A DNA stretch of 64,000 bases, taken from Halalkalibacter alkaliphilus (GTDB lineage Bacteria > Bacillota > Bacilli > Bacillales > Bacillaceae_D). The DNA lies in contig NZ_JAKRYL010000002.1 of the NCBI RefSeq assembly GCF_023555415.1, forward strand, positions 1 through 64,000, given 5' to 3'. The notes beneath the pieces are model-generated. The model did no database searches. It was not told the DNA's origin and saw only the letters and a program-made list of their open reading frames with translations. A program made the translations under genes and the position numbers. Below, piece after piece: positions 43,387 to 50,865 of this stretch (its first letter is position 1; each line of letters starts with the position of its first letter).

Positions 43387-44193
43387 ATGTTAATTGCACT
43401 CATTCAAAAAGTACTTCATAAAACAATTAAAATAGAACACTGGAAAATATTTCTAATGGGTTTTATTTTTTTTGTTTTAAGTTCATTTATCGTTTATTTA
43501 TTAGAGCCAAATGAATATAAAAATCCGCTTAACGGTTTTTGGTTTGTGATGACCACTGTATCACAAGTTGGTTTTGGTGATTATATTCCTAAAACAATCT
43601 GGGGTAGACTTTATACAGTTGTATTGTACCTTTTTGGGGTTGGTTTTTTTGCTATTATTATTGCTAAGTGGGTTGACTTAGTCAATAAATATGAAGAATT
43701 AAAGGAGCAGGAAATAATGGGGTACACAGGAAAAGATCATATGGTGATGATTAATTGGTCTCTAAAAGCGAAAGAAACGATTGAACAATTAATAAAACTA
43801 CATCAAAAGATTGACATTGTTTTAATCGATCAATTAAATAATTCTCCTATTAATGACCCTAATATTCACTTTGTTAAAGGGAGTGCTGCTAAAATTGATA
43901 CGCTTGAAAGAGCTAATGTACTTGATGCTAAATCAGTATGTATTTTTGGTCCTGATCACAGCATTGATAACATCGCAGCAGATGGAAAAACGTTGTTAAT
44001 TGCATCTACGATTAAACAATTGGCAAACAAGAAAAAGTCTAATTTATATATTATTGCAGAAATCTTAGATGAAGATCATATAACGAATACGGATCTTAAT
44101 TGTATTAACGAATTTATTTTATCTAATAAGCCATTTTCTTACTTAATGGCAAAAACCGCTTTACAACAGCAGCATAATATTGTGAAACCTTAA
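43387..44193 (+). CDS. Two-TM potassium channel-like protein with TrkA-N/RCK domain
   Basis: 268 residues. Two membrane segments flank a pore loop with the filter TTVSQVGFGDY, a K+ channel signature with Phe in place of the usual Tyr in GYGD. A cytoplasmic Rossmann-like RCK/TrkA-N domain follows (MVMINWSLKAKETIEQLIKL, VLIDQLN, VKGSAAKIDTLERANV). The layout resembles MthK and B. subtilis YugO. K+ release is an early step of spore germination, so a spore role is conceivable given the neighbours, but this is inference. Confidence 0.85.
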   Translation: MLIALIQKVLHKTIKIEHWKIFLMGFIFFVLSSFIVYLLEPNEYKNPLNGFWFVMTTVSQVGFGDYIPKTIWGRLYTVVLYLFGVGFFAIIIAKWVDLVNKYEELKEQEIMGYTGKDHMVMINWSLKAKETIEQLIKLHQKIDIVLIDQLNNSPINDPNIHFVKGSAAKIDTLERANVLDAKSVCIFGPDHSIDNIAADGKTLLIASTIKQLANKKKSNLYIIAEILDEDHITNTDLNCINEFILSNKPFSYLMAKTALQQQHNIVKP

Positions 44194-44218
44194 CTTTATC
44201 AACATGTAATAGTAGTAG

Positions 44219-44338
44219 TTAGGTTACGTAAATATTTTTAGGAATAATACTTATTTGACCATTTAGTTCCAATATAGCATATTCAATGTCTTCAATACTT
44301 GATAAAAATCCTGCCAATTTTAAGTTCTCAATTAACAT
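44219..44338 (-). pseudogene. Decayed DUF421 C-terminal fragment
   Basis: Translating this AT-rich gap on the minus strand gives 39 residues that match a DUF421 segment: ENLKLAGFLSSIEDIEYAIL followed by ELNGQISIIPKN. Compare LRVKGFKSPSEVQQ..IEPNGKFSVFPKS in the adjacent DUF421 gene. A stop lies directly upstream in frame and the membrane part is missing, so this is the remnant of a seventh DUF421 gene. Confidence 0.7.
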
Positions 44339-44427
44339 TTCTAATCAAAACTTTTTCATAATCTTTTGCTATTATTATGTTTTTTCCAACTATCTATATT
44401 TGAATTTTATAATAGAAACATTTTTCT

Positions 44428-45057
44428 TTAAGTGTTTTTTAGTTGTCTATACGAAAGGAAAATTAAAGTTAGGAAAATATGTAGATCAATGAGGTAAAAA
44501 ATAATCCACACATAGCTAATAATATTGAAAACTGGATGATGGTAAAGTCCTTGATGCGGGTGCTGAAGCCAATCATTGAAATAAAATAATTGATAGCCTG
44601 ATAAGCTATTTGTCGTGTTGAAATCTATAGCAAACCAAGCGATGTGAATAGCAAAAAAGGCAATTGTATGTATGAAAAACAGTTGTTGTCGATACTTTAC
44701 ATACGGTTTAAAGTTATTGCTATTTCCAACTGCATTAGGTAACTTACGATATTCTTCAAATTTGTTTTGTATATATTGATCCATACGTTTAAAGTCTGCA
44801 CTGCCTAAAGTGCTAGCATAAATGATAAAAAGAATGATAACTATTTGAAAAAAAGACACTTTTCCTGTGAAGAAGTAGTTAACGCCAGCTAATAAGCCTT
44901 GAAAAAGAGTACATAAGATAATGAATGTCAAACACCATTGACTAATACGATAAAATTTAAACCTATAACGAAAAATAAAAAACAATAGTGTCGCTACCCA
45001 AGTAAGTCCTTCTGAAAGTATAAATAAAATCCACCCATGATCAAACAGGAATGGCAC
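44428..45057 (-). CDS. Polytopic membrane protein of unknown function
   Basis: 209 residues with five or six membrane segments, rich in Phe, Ile and Tyr (GWILFILSEGLTWVATLLFF, FFIHTIAFFAIHIAWFAIDF). A soluble loop of about 40 residues lies in the middle (DFKRMDQYIQNKFEEYRKLP). I do not recognise a family. The GTG start at 45057 follows GAGGAGG by 7 bases; an ATG four bases earlier is out of frame and stops after six codons. It lies between the K+ channel gene and a DUF1657 gene in the spore locus. Confidence 0.62.
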   Translation of the reverse strand: MPFLFDHGWILFILSEGLTWVATLLFFIFRYRFKFYRISQWCLTFIILCTLFQGLLAGVNYFFTGKVSFFQIVIILFIIYASTLGSADFKRMDQYIQNKFEEYRKLPNAVGNSNNFKPYVKYRQQLFFIHTIAFFAIHIAWFAIDFNTTNSLSGYQLFYFNDWLQHPHQGLYHHPVFNIISYVWIIFYLIDLHIFLTLIFLSYRQLKNT

Positions 45058-45226
45058 TCATTTTCCTCCTCTAATGCCTGTCTTAGTTTATCTACCTATA
45101 TGATATAAAAAGTTCCATTATTCTGAAATTCAGTTCGATGTCAATAAAAGGAGGAATCTCAATAATAAATTTAACAATCAAAGGGGGAAAATATATTTAT
45201 GAAATAATAAGGAGGGAGAGAGGAAA

Positions 45227-45442
45227 GTGACTGTAGGAACACAGGTTAGGCAAGCTTTAGCAAATGCTAAAAGTGTACAAGCAAATTTAGAAACATTTGC
45301 TCTTCAAACAAAAGATGAAACGGCTAAAGAAAAGTATGCCAAAGCTGCAACTCAGATTCAAGAAGTTATTGATGGTCTTGAAACACGAATGGAGCAAATT
45401 GAGCAGGAAGAACCAAGTTTTAAAATGGATTCAAAAGTTTGA
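45227..45442 (+). CDS. DUF1657 protein, copy 4
   Basis: 71 residues (MTVGTQVRQALANAKSVQAN, LETFALQTKDETAKEKYAKA). Closer to copies 1 and 2 than to copy 3. GTG follows GGAGGGAGAG. It stands alone, bounded by a terminator, with the second 2Duf gene about 500 bases downstream on the same strand. Confidence 0.87.
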   Translation: MTVGTQVRQALANAKSVQANLETFALQTKDETAKEKYAKAATQIQEVIDGLETRMEQIEQEEPSFKMDSKV

Positions 45443-45458
45443 AGGTACTATCATAATG

Positions 45459-45495
45459 AGGGCTGACTCAAGATTGGGAGCTGGCCCTTTTCTCT
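45459..45495 (+). terminator. Terminator after DUF1657 copy 4
   Basis: AGGGC...AGCT and its partner ending GGCCCT form an imperfect stem, followed by TTTTCTCTTTC. Confidence 0.65.
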
Positions 45496-45506
45496 TTCTG
45501 TACTTT

Positions 45507-45869
45507 TTACATATGATATATAAAATTCAACCGATAGTGAATTTGTCTTAACCGTATTAAGCTCTCTACTTGATCCTCATCTTTCACATTTTCTTTCAAC
45601 AATTCAACTTCTAATTCAATGTCTTTATAGTCATCAAGTGCAGCTAAAAGCTGGACCTTCCATTTTCGCTTTGAATATGTATTTTCGAATTCTCTAATAT
45701 TTTCGAGGGCATTGTCCCATTCTTCTTTTTCAATCAAATGCTGTAGCTCTGAAATTTTGGTGAATAATAATTCATCTTTTTCCGTTTTAACCAAATCCCC
45801 AACATTACAGCCTGAAATTGTCAAGAAAACCAGACATAGTCCCAGTATAAAAGTGATTCTTTTACCCAT
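45507..45869 (-). CDS. Small lipoprotein, DUF4363-like
   Basis: 120 residues. Signal peptide with lipobox LTISGC (about Cys21). The mature part is all helical and acidic/basic (ELQHLIEKEEWDNALENIRE, FENTYSKRKWKVQLLAALDD, RLRQIHYRLNFIYHM). The HLIEKEEWDNALE..W pattern recalls DUF4363 proteins, which often lie beside DUF421 genes; I am only moderately sure. AAGGAG precedes the ATG. It is divergent from the second 2Duf gene. Confidence 0.68.
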   Translation of the reverse strand: MGKRITFILGLCLVFLTISGCNVGDLVKTEKDELLFTKISELQHLIEKEEWDNALENIREFENTYSKRKWKVQLLAALDDYKDIELEVELLKENVKDEDQVESLIRLRQIHYRLNFIYHM

Positions 45870-45958
45870 ATTACTTCTCCTTATATCTATAGTATGCTTA
45901 CTCTTACTTTGCCCAATAATAAAAAAAGTACGCTTTTCTTAGAATAAGAGGTGGGATA

Positions 45959-46822
45959 ATGACAGAGCTAGAGACGGTTTTAATTAGAGGTGTTACAGGT
46001 ATTCTTTTTATGCTTTTTTTAGCTAGGTTGATGGGAAAGAAACATATCAGAGACATGACATTTTATGAATATATAGTAGGGATTTCAATCGGGAGTATTT
46101 CGGCGGAATTAACGTTTGGAACTGAGGTCAGAATGTCTAACTTCCTTCTTGGAATGCTAATTTGGGCTATCATTCCAATTATAATTTCTAAGATTGAATT
46201 GAAGTCATTTCGCTTTCGGATAGTAACGGAAGGTCATCCTACCATTTTAATTAAAAACGGAAAAATCCTTGAAGAAAATCTAAAAAAAGAGAATTTAACG
46301 GTAGATGAAATGATGATTAGTCTACGTCAAAAGGATTTCTTTAAACTTTCCGATATTGAAACAGCTGTTATGGAGAAAAATGGACAAATAAGTGTTATGA
46401 AAAAAAGCGAGTTGCAGCCATTAACTCCAAAAGATATCGGAAAAATTGTTGAACGGGAACGTGAACCGCGAATTGTCATAATAGATGGGAATGTGATGGA
46501 AAGAAGTTTAAGTGAATATGGTTATACGAAAGAATGGCTGCTTGGTGAAATAATGAAACAGGGAGCAAAGAGTTTTTCTGATGTATTTTTTGCTCAAATT
46601 GATTCGATGGGAAATGTGTATATTGACTTGTATAACGATACAATAAAAATGCCACAAATCAAACAAAAGCTATTAGTCGCAGCAAATATTAAGCAGCTTC
46701 AAGCTAATTTAGTTAACTTTTCGTTGCAAACAGAAAATGCAACTGCAAAGGAAATGTACAAAGGGTATGCAAAACAAATGGATAAATTGTTAGACGATAT
46801 GAGTGGATATTTAAAAGAGTAA
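45959..46822 (+). CDS. Second 2Duf protein (DUF421 plus DUF1657)
   Basis: 287 residues, the same architecture and length as the 2Duf at 41.8 kb: membrane segments with TFYEYIVGISIGSISAELTF, DUF421 domain (EGHPTILIKNGKILEENLKK, LRQKDFFKLSDIETAVMEKN), and a C-terminal DUF1657-like region (AANIKQLQANLVNFSLQTEN). Sequence identity between the two is modest, so this is an older paralogue rather than a recent copy. The start follows GAGGTGGG. It is not followed by other spoVA genes. Confidence 0.88.
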   Translation: MTELETVLIRGVTGILFMLFLARLMGKKHIRDMTFYEYIVGISIGSISAELTFGTEVRMSNFLLGMLIWAIIPIIISKIELKSFRFRIVTEGHPTILIKNGKILEENLKKENLTVDEMMISLRQKDFFKLSDIETAVMEKNGQISVMKKSELQPLTPKDIGKIVEREREPRIVIIDGNVMERSLSEYGYTKEWLLGEIMKQGAKSFSDVFFAQIDSMGNVYIDLYNDTIKMPQIKQKLLVAANIKQLQANLVNFSLQTENATAKEMYKGYAKQMDKLLDDMSGYLKE

Positions 46823-46835
46823 AGGACAATAAAAA

Positions 46836-46861
46836 AGATGTTCCCTGGGGTGGGAGCATCT
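46836..46861. terminator. Bidirectional terminator
   Basis: AGATGTTCCC pairs with GGGAGCATCT; A-run on the left (46830-46835) serves the minus-strand gene. It lies between the convergent 2Duf and DUF421 genes. Confidence 0.72.
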
Positions 46862-46876
46862 ATAAATCGAAGAATT

Positions 46877-47590
46877 TCAGTGCTGAATTCGTTGATACTT
46901 GTCGTCTTTATTTGTATATGAAAGGTGCAGTTCTCCTTCATTATTTATTGTACACAGAAAAATACTCTCAGTTCTTGCGATTCCCTCGTTATGCAAACGC
47001 AACCGAATGGATTCTTTTGTTACACCGAGTTCTGTTAAAATTTCTTCTTGAAAATCCCCTTCAATAATAATGGGATAGGAAATTCCACTGCTCTTCTTTT
47101 TAATCCCTAAATCTTCAATGCTAGGAGAGGAGCTCTCAGGCTTCTTTTGGACACTAAGCTCCCCATTAGCTTCAATAACACCGATCTTAACCTCATTAAT
47201 ATCAAAAACATCTTTCTGACGGAGTAACTGGAATATATTGTCAATCGAATACTGAATCGATTGTAAATTATGGACTAATAACTGTCCATCTCGTATGACT
47301 ACCGTTGGCTCAAATGTGATAAACTTCCCGAATTTTCGTTTTTTTATGGATAGTTTTGCGATCGCTTTTTGGAAAAAACCAATAACGACGATCGCAAAAG
47401 CTGTATGTATATGACTGACAGTAGGATCAGCTAAATCCGCGCCTGTAACACTTGCAAGCGTAACAAAAATGAGAAAATCAAAGATAGGTACTTCGCCAAT
47501 GGACCTTTTTCCCATGAATAAAGTCATTGTTAGCAATAACGGGAAAATAGTTAAGATACGACCAAAAATATTAGCAAGTTCTAATAACAT
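46877..47590 (-). CDS. DUF421 (YetF-type) membrane protein
   Basis: 237 residues of full-length YetF form: membrane segments with GEVPIFDFLIFVTLASVTGA, then the cytoplasmic region (TFEPTVVIRDGQLLVHNLQS, LLRQKDVFDINEVKIGVIEA) and a second half (YPIIIEGDFQEEILTELGVT). It has no DUF1657 extension. It is convergent with the second 2Duf gene and divergent from dacB. Confidence 0.88.
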   Translation of the reverse strand: MLLELANIFGRILTIFPLLLTMTLFMGKRSIGEVPIFDFLIFVTLASVTGADLADPTVSHIHTAFAIVVIGFFQKAIAKLSIKKRKFGKFITFEPTVVIRDGQLLVHNLQSIQYSIDNIFQLLRQKDVFDINEVKIGVIEANGELSVQKKPESSSPSIEDLGIKKKSSGISYPIIIEGDFQEEILTELGVTKESIRLRLHNEGIARTESIFLCTINNEGELHLSYTNKDDKYQRIQH

Positions 47591-47794
47591 ATTTTACTCG
47601 TCCTTCTCATTTAGATAGTCTTATTCATTATTTCCTAATCTTATAAAGATAAACAAGTTCGTTTATGATTCCAAAGGTCATTGTCATATCATTGGTTGTC
47701 CTGCATAGACTTGGCTAGTAAGAGAAGAAAAAAGACAGGCACATGATGTGTCACATCAGGAGATAACATTATAAAGACAGGACGGGGATCAGAA

Positions 47795-48943
47795 ATGGGA
47801 AAAAAACTTGGACTTATTGTGATTGCTATGTTTTTAATTATTCCAATATTGCCGCTTCATGCACATGCAGAACAACGTAATTTCTCGGTTTCTGCTCAGG
47901 CTGCTGTCCTAATTGAGCAGGAATCAGGACGAGTTTTATATGGGAAAAACGAACATGCCCCACTGAGAATTGCGAGTATTACCAAAATCATGACAGCCAT
48001 CCTTGCGATTGAATCAGGAAAAATGGAAGAGATGGTAAAAGTATCTTCCCGGGCAGAAGGAACAGAAGGTTCTTCTATTTATTTACGCTCAGGAGAAGAG
48101 ATTAAACTGAAGGATCTCGTTTATGGGCTAATGCTTCGTAGTGGAAACGATTCAGCAGTGGCAATCGCCGAACATGTTGGTGGAAGCCTTGAAGGGTTTG
48201 TTTATTTAATGAACGAAAAAGCTGGGCAATTAGGAATGAATAATACAATGTTTCAAAATCCTCATGGTCTTGATGACCATGAAGACCACTATTCTTCTGC
48301 CTATGATATGGGAATCCTAACACAGTATGCAATGGATAATGAAATGTATCGTGACATTTCCTCAACGAAAAATTATCGATCAGAAGGAGACCAAATCCGA
48401 GTTTGGCACAATAAGAATAGACTATTAACCGAACTTTACAAATACTCAACAGGGGGAAAAACGGGTTATACAAAACGAGCAAAGCGTACCCTTGTTTCAA
48501 CAGCGGAGAAAGATGATGAGAAACTGATAGCTGTAACATTAAATGCACCTAGTGATTGGCATGATCATATGAACTTATTCAACTGGGCGTTTGAAACCTA
48601 TGACTCAGAAGTGTTAGTAGAAGAAGGGATTCAACAAGGTATTGAGGATGAATTTTATAAGGATCATGTATATGCACCTTACGCATTTAAATATCCATTG
48701 TCACAATCCGAACAAGAGTCCCTTTCAAAAGAGGTAACCCTATATAAACCACCAAGTGAAGAACGTAAAGATAATTATGTTCCACCTCAACCTGTGGGCA
48801 AGGTAGAATTATTTATTAATAACGAAGAAATTGGGCAGGTCCCGTTGCTATACGACCCTCCCAAAATAGAAGAAAAGAAAGGATTTTGGACCCGATTTCT
48901 CGATCTTTTTTCTTTAACCATTGGGGTGAGAAGTAGTGATTAA
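47795..48943 (+). CDS. dacB: Sporulation D-alanyl-D-alanine carboxypeptidase DacB
   Basis: 382 residues. Signal peptide (cleavage after about HAHA, residue 25). Penicillin-binding motifs: SITK with nucleophile Ser61 and Lys64, SGND, and KTGYTK. In B. subtilis DacB trims cortex peptidoglycan side chains to L-alanine-containing or uncrosslinked forms during sporulation and is followed by spmA and spmB, as here. It overlaps spmA by 8 bases. Its neighbours and family both support a role in spore cortex cross-linking control. Confidence 0.94.
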   Translation: MGKKLGLIVIAMFLIIPILPLHAHAEQRNFSVSAQAAVLIEQESGRVLYGKNEHAPLRIASITKIMTAILAIESGKMEEMVKVSSRAEGTEGSSIYLRSGEEIKLKDLVYGLMLRSGNDSAVAIAEHVGGSLEGFVYLMNEKAGQLGMNNTMFQNPHGLDDHEDHYSSAYDMGILTQYAMDNEMYRDISSTKNYRSEGDQIRVWHNKNRLLTELYKYSTGGKTGYTKRAKRTLVSTAEKDDEKLIAVTLNAPSDWHDHMNLFNWAFETYDSEVLVEEGIQQGIEDEFYKDHVYAPYAFKYPLSQSEQESLSKEVTLYKPPSEERKDNYVPPQPVGKVELFINNEEIGQVPLLYDPPKIEEKKGFWTRFLDLFSLTIGVRSSD

Positions 48944-49529
48944 TAAAATTTGGGTAGCGATGCTTGTCATTGGAATTGCCTTTGGGGCAGTAAATGGTCG
49001 AATGGAAGAAGTGAATGAAGCCATTTTTGCTGGAGCGAAGGATGCTGTGACCATTTGTCTTGGCCTGATTAGCATCCTCGTTTTCTGGCTTGGTTTAATG
49101 AGAATTGCACAAGAAGGTGGACTTTTAAATGTCCTTGCGAAGCTTATGCGTCCGATTGCTACTAGAATATTTCCTGAGGTACCGTCCAACCATCCGGCCA
49201 TGGGTTATATTTTATCGAATATGACTGCTAATCTTTTTGGATTGGGAAATGCCGCAACTCCTATGGGGATTAAAGCGATGCAGCAGCTAAAAGAATTAAA
49301 TGGGGGAAGAGACTCAGCTAGTCGCTCGATGATTACGTTACTTGCTATTAACACAGCTAGCATTACGTTAATTCCAACAACGGTGATTTCCATTAGAATG
49401 AGTTATGGTTCTGTTTCACCAACTGAAATTGTGGGGACAACTCTTGTAGCAACGACTTGCTCAACAATTGGTGCTATTTTAATCGATCGATATTTTTATT
49501 TTAGGCGAGTAAGGAAGGGGCGTGTCTAG
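48936..49529 (+). CDS. spmA: Spore maturation protein A
   Basis: 197 residues, about five membrane segments with a nucleoside-transporter gate-like motif (FGLGNAATPMGIKAMQQLKE). SpmA and SpmB are needed for proper spore core dehydration and hence heat resistance. GTG start inside the dacB end; spmB follows immediately without a gap. Confidence 0.95.
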   Translation: MINKIWVAMLVIGIAFGAVNGRMEEVNEAIFAGAKDAVTICLGLISILVFWLGLMRIAQEGGLLNVLAKLMRPIATRIFPEVPSNHPAMGYILSNMTANLFGLGNAATPMGIKAMQQLKELNGGRDSASRSMITLLAINTASITLIPTTVISIRMSYGSVSPTEIVGTTLVATTCSTIGAILIDRYFYFRRVRKGRV

Positions 49530-50063
49530 ATGGAATGGATCACGGTCATTTCGATTTGGTTTATTCCTATTTTAATCGCTTTTGTCCTTATGTATGGAAC
49601 GTACAAGCAGGTACCAACGTATGAAACATTTGTAGAAGGAGCAAAAGAAGGTTTTGGTATGGCGATCTCTATCATTCCCTATCTAGTAGGGATGCTCGTA
49701 GCCATATCTGTTTTTCGAGCCTCAGGTGCAATGGACTTTATTATTGAATTGATGAAACCTGCTCTGCAGGCCATTGGTGTCCCTTCTGAAATCGTTCCAC
49801 TGGCAATGATTCGACCAATTTCTGGAACGGGTGCTTTAGGGATGACATCTGATTTAATTGCTACTTATGGGCCAGATTCTTTTATAGGAAGACTTGCATC
49901 AACAATGCAAGGTAGTACAGATACGACATTTTATGTGTTAACAGTTTATTTTGGAGCAGTGGGAATTAAAAAGATGGGAGATGCCTTAAAGGTAGGTTTG
50001 TTAGCTGATATTGTTGGGGTCATCGCTTCTATTCTAATTGTAACGTACGTGTTTGGAGTGTAG
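49530..50063 (+). CDS. spmB: Spore maturation protein B
   Basis: 177 residues, five membrane segments, with the conserved IRPISGTGALGMTSDLIATYGPD-type segment and FIGRLASTMQGSTDTTFYVL. Partner of SpmA. A strong terminator follows, where in B. subtilis rluB would come next. Confidence 0.95.
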   Translation: MEWITVISIWFIPILIAFVLMYGTYKQVPTYETFVEGAKEGFGMAISIIPYLVGMLVAISVFRASGAMDFIIELMKPALQAIGVPSEIVPLAMIRPISGTGALGMTSDLIATYGPDSFIGRLASTMQGSTDTTFYVLTVYFGAVGIKKMGDALKVGLLADIVGVIASILIVTYVFGV

Positions 50064-50090
50064 TCATATTTGATAATTAAAATACGATAG

Positions 50091-50127
50091 AATGCTTTGC
50101 TTCTTATTGAAGTGAAGCATTTTTTTG
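50091..50127 (+). terminator. Rho-independent terminator of dacB-spmA-spmB
   Basis: AATGCTT..TTC pairs with GAA..AAGCATT (50091-50122), followed by TTTTTTG. Confidence 0.87.
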
Positions 50128-50243
50128 TGAGAGAAGTTTTATAGAAATGAGTGGGATGGTTTTAAAAGGAATAACAAAAGCTAAAAGGTAAAGTTAGACC
50201 CTTTTCTTTTCATAGATAAGGATGAACTAAGGGGGCATTGTAG

Positions 50244-50855
50244 TTGGATTTACATTTTGTTTGGAAAGCAATTGTTATTGTTTTTGGAGGAGTATTAATT
50301 TTACGTTTAGCCGGGAGAAAGTCGATCTCTCAATTGACGGTCGCACAAACGGTCATGATGGTAGCGGTAGGCTCGTTAATCATTCAACCTGTAGGTGATC
50401 GGAATATATGGATTACTATGTTAATTACACTATTGCTAGTCCTAACACTTCTTTTTATCGAATATATCGTGTTGAAATTTGATGTTCTTGAAAGCTTCTT
50501 TTATAGCAAATCGGTTATTGTTGTAGAAGACGGAAAATTAAACGAAGAAAACTTAAAAAAACTAAGGTTAACTGTTGATATGCTTGAGGTTAGAATGAGG
50601 CAGCTAGGAATCCAGAAAATAAGTGACCTTCAGTGGGCAACGATCGAATCAAATGGTCAATTAGGATATATGCTAAAACCTGAAAAGCAATATGCTACTA
50701 AAGAGGATATTCAAATGCTACTATCTCTACTTCAAGCGCACATGCCTAACTCAGCTATTCAAACGCCAATCACTCAATTAAGTGAATCGCCGAACTTATT
50801 TACGGAAGTGAAAAATAAAGAACATTTAATTGAACACCCTAAGAATTTGAAATGA
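50244..50855 (+). CDS. DUF421 membrane protein
   Basis: 203 residues. Membrane segments (AIVIVFGGVLILRLAGRKSI, TVAQTVMMVAVGSLIIQPVG) are followed by one DUF421 half-domain (KSVIVVEDGKLNEENLKKLR, RMRQLGIQKISDLQWATIES) and then a diverged tail rather than the usual second half. A TTG start follows AAGGGGG. It lies 10 bases before the ClC channel gene, so both are probably one transcript. Confidence 0.85.
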   Translation: MDLHFVWKAIVIVFGGVLILRLAGRKSISQLTVAQTVMMVAVGSLIIQPVGDRNIWITMLITLLLVLTLLFIEYIVLKFDVLESFFYSKSVIVVEDGKLNEENLKKLRLTVDMLEVRMRQLGIQKISDLQWATIESNGQLGYMLKPEKQYATKEDIQMLLSLLQAHMPNSAIQTPITQLSESPNLFTEVKNKEHLIEHPKNLK

Positions 50856-50865
50856 GGCTAGAAAA

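Noticed and set aside
44286-44492. A 68-codon plus-strand ORF in the AT-rich gap after the K+ channel gene
   Set aside because: Composition is Phe/Tyr/Asn-rich as expected from AT-rich non-coding DNA, it has no ribosome site, and the opposite strand carries a recognisable DUF421 remnant and the end of a real gene.
48102-48548. A 148-codon antisense ORF in dacB
   Set aside because: Shadow of the dacB reading frame; the penicillin-binding motifs on the plus strand show which strand is coding.
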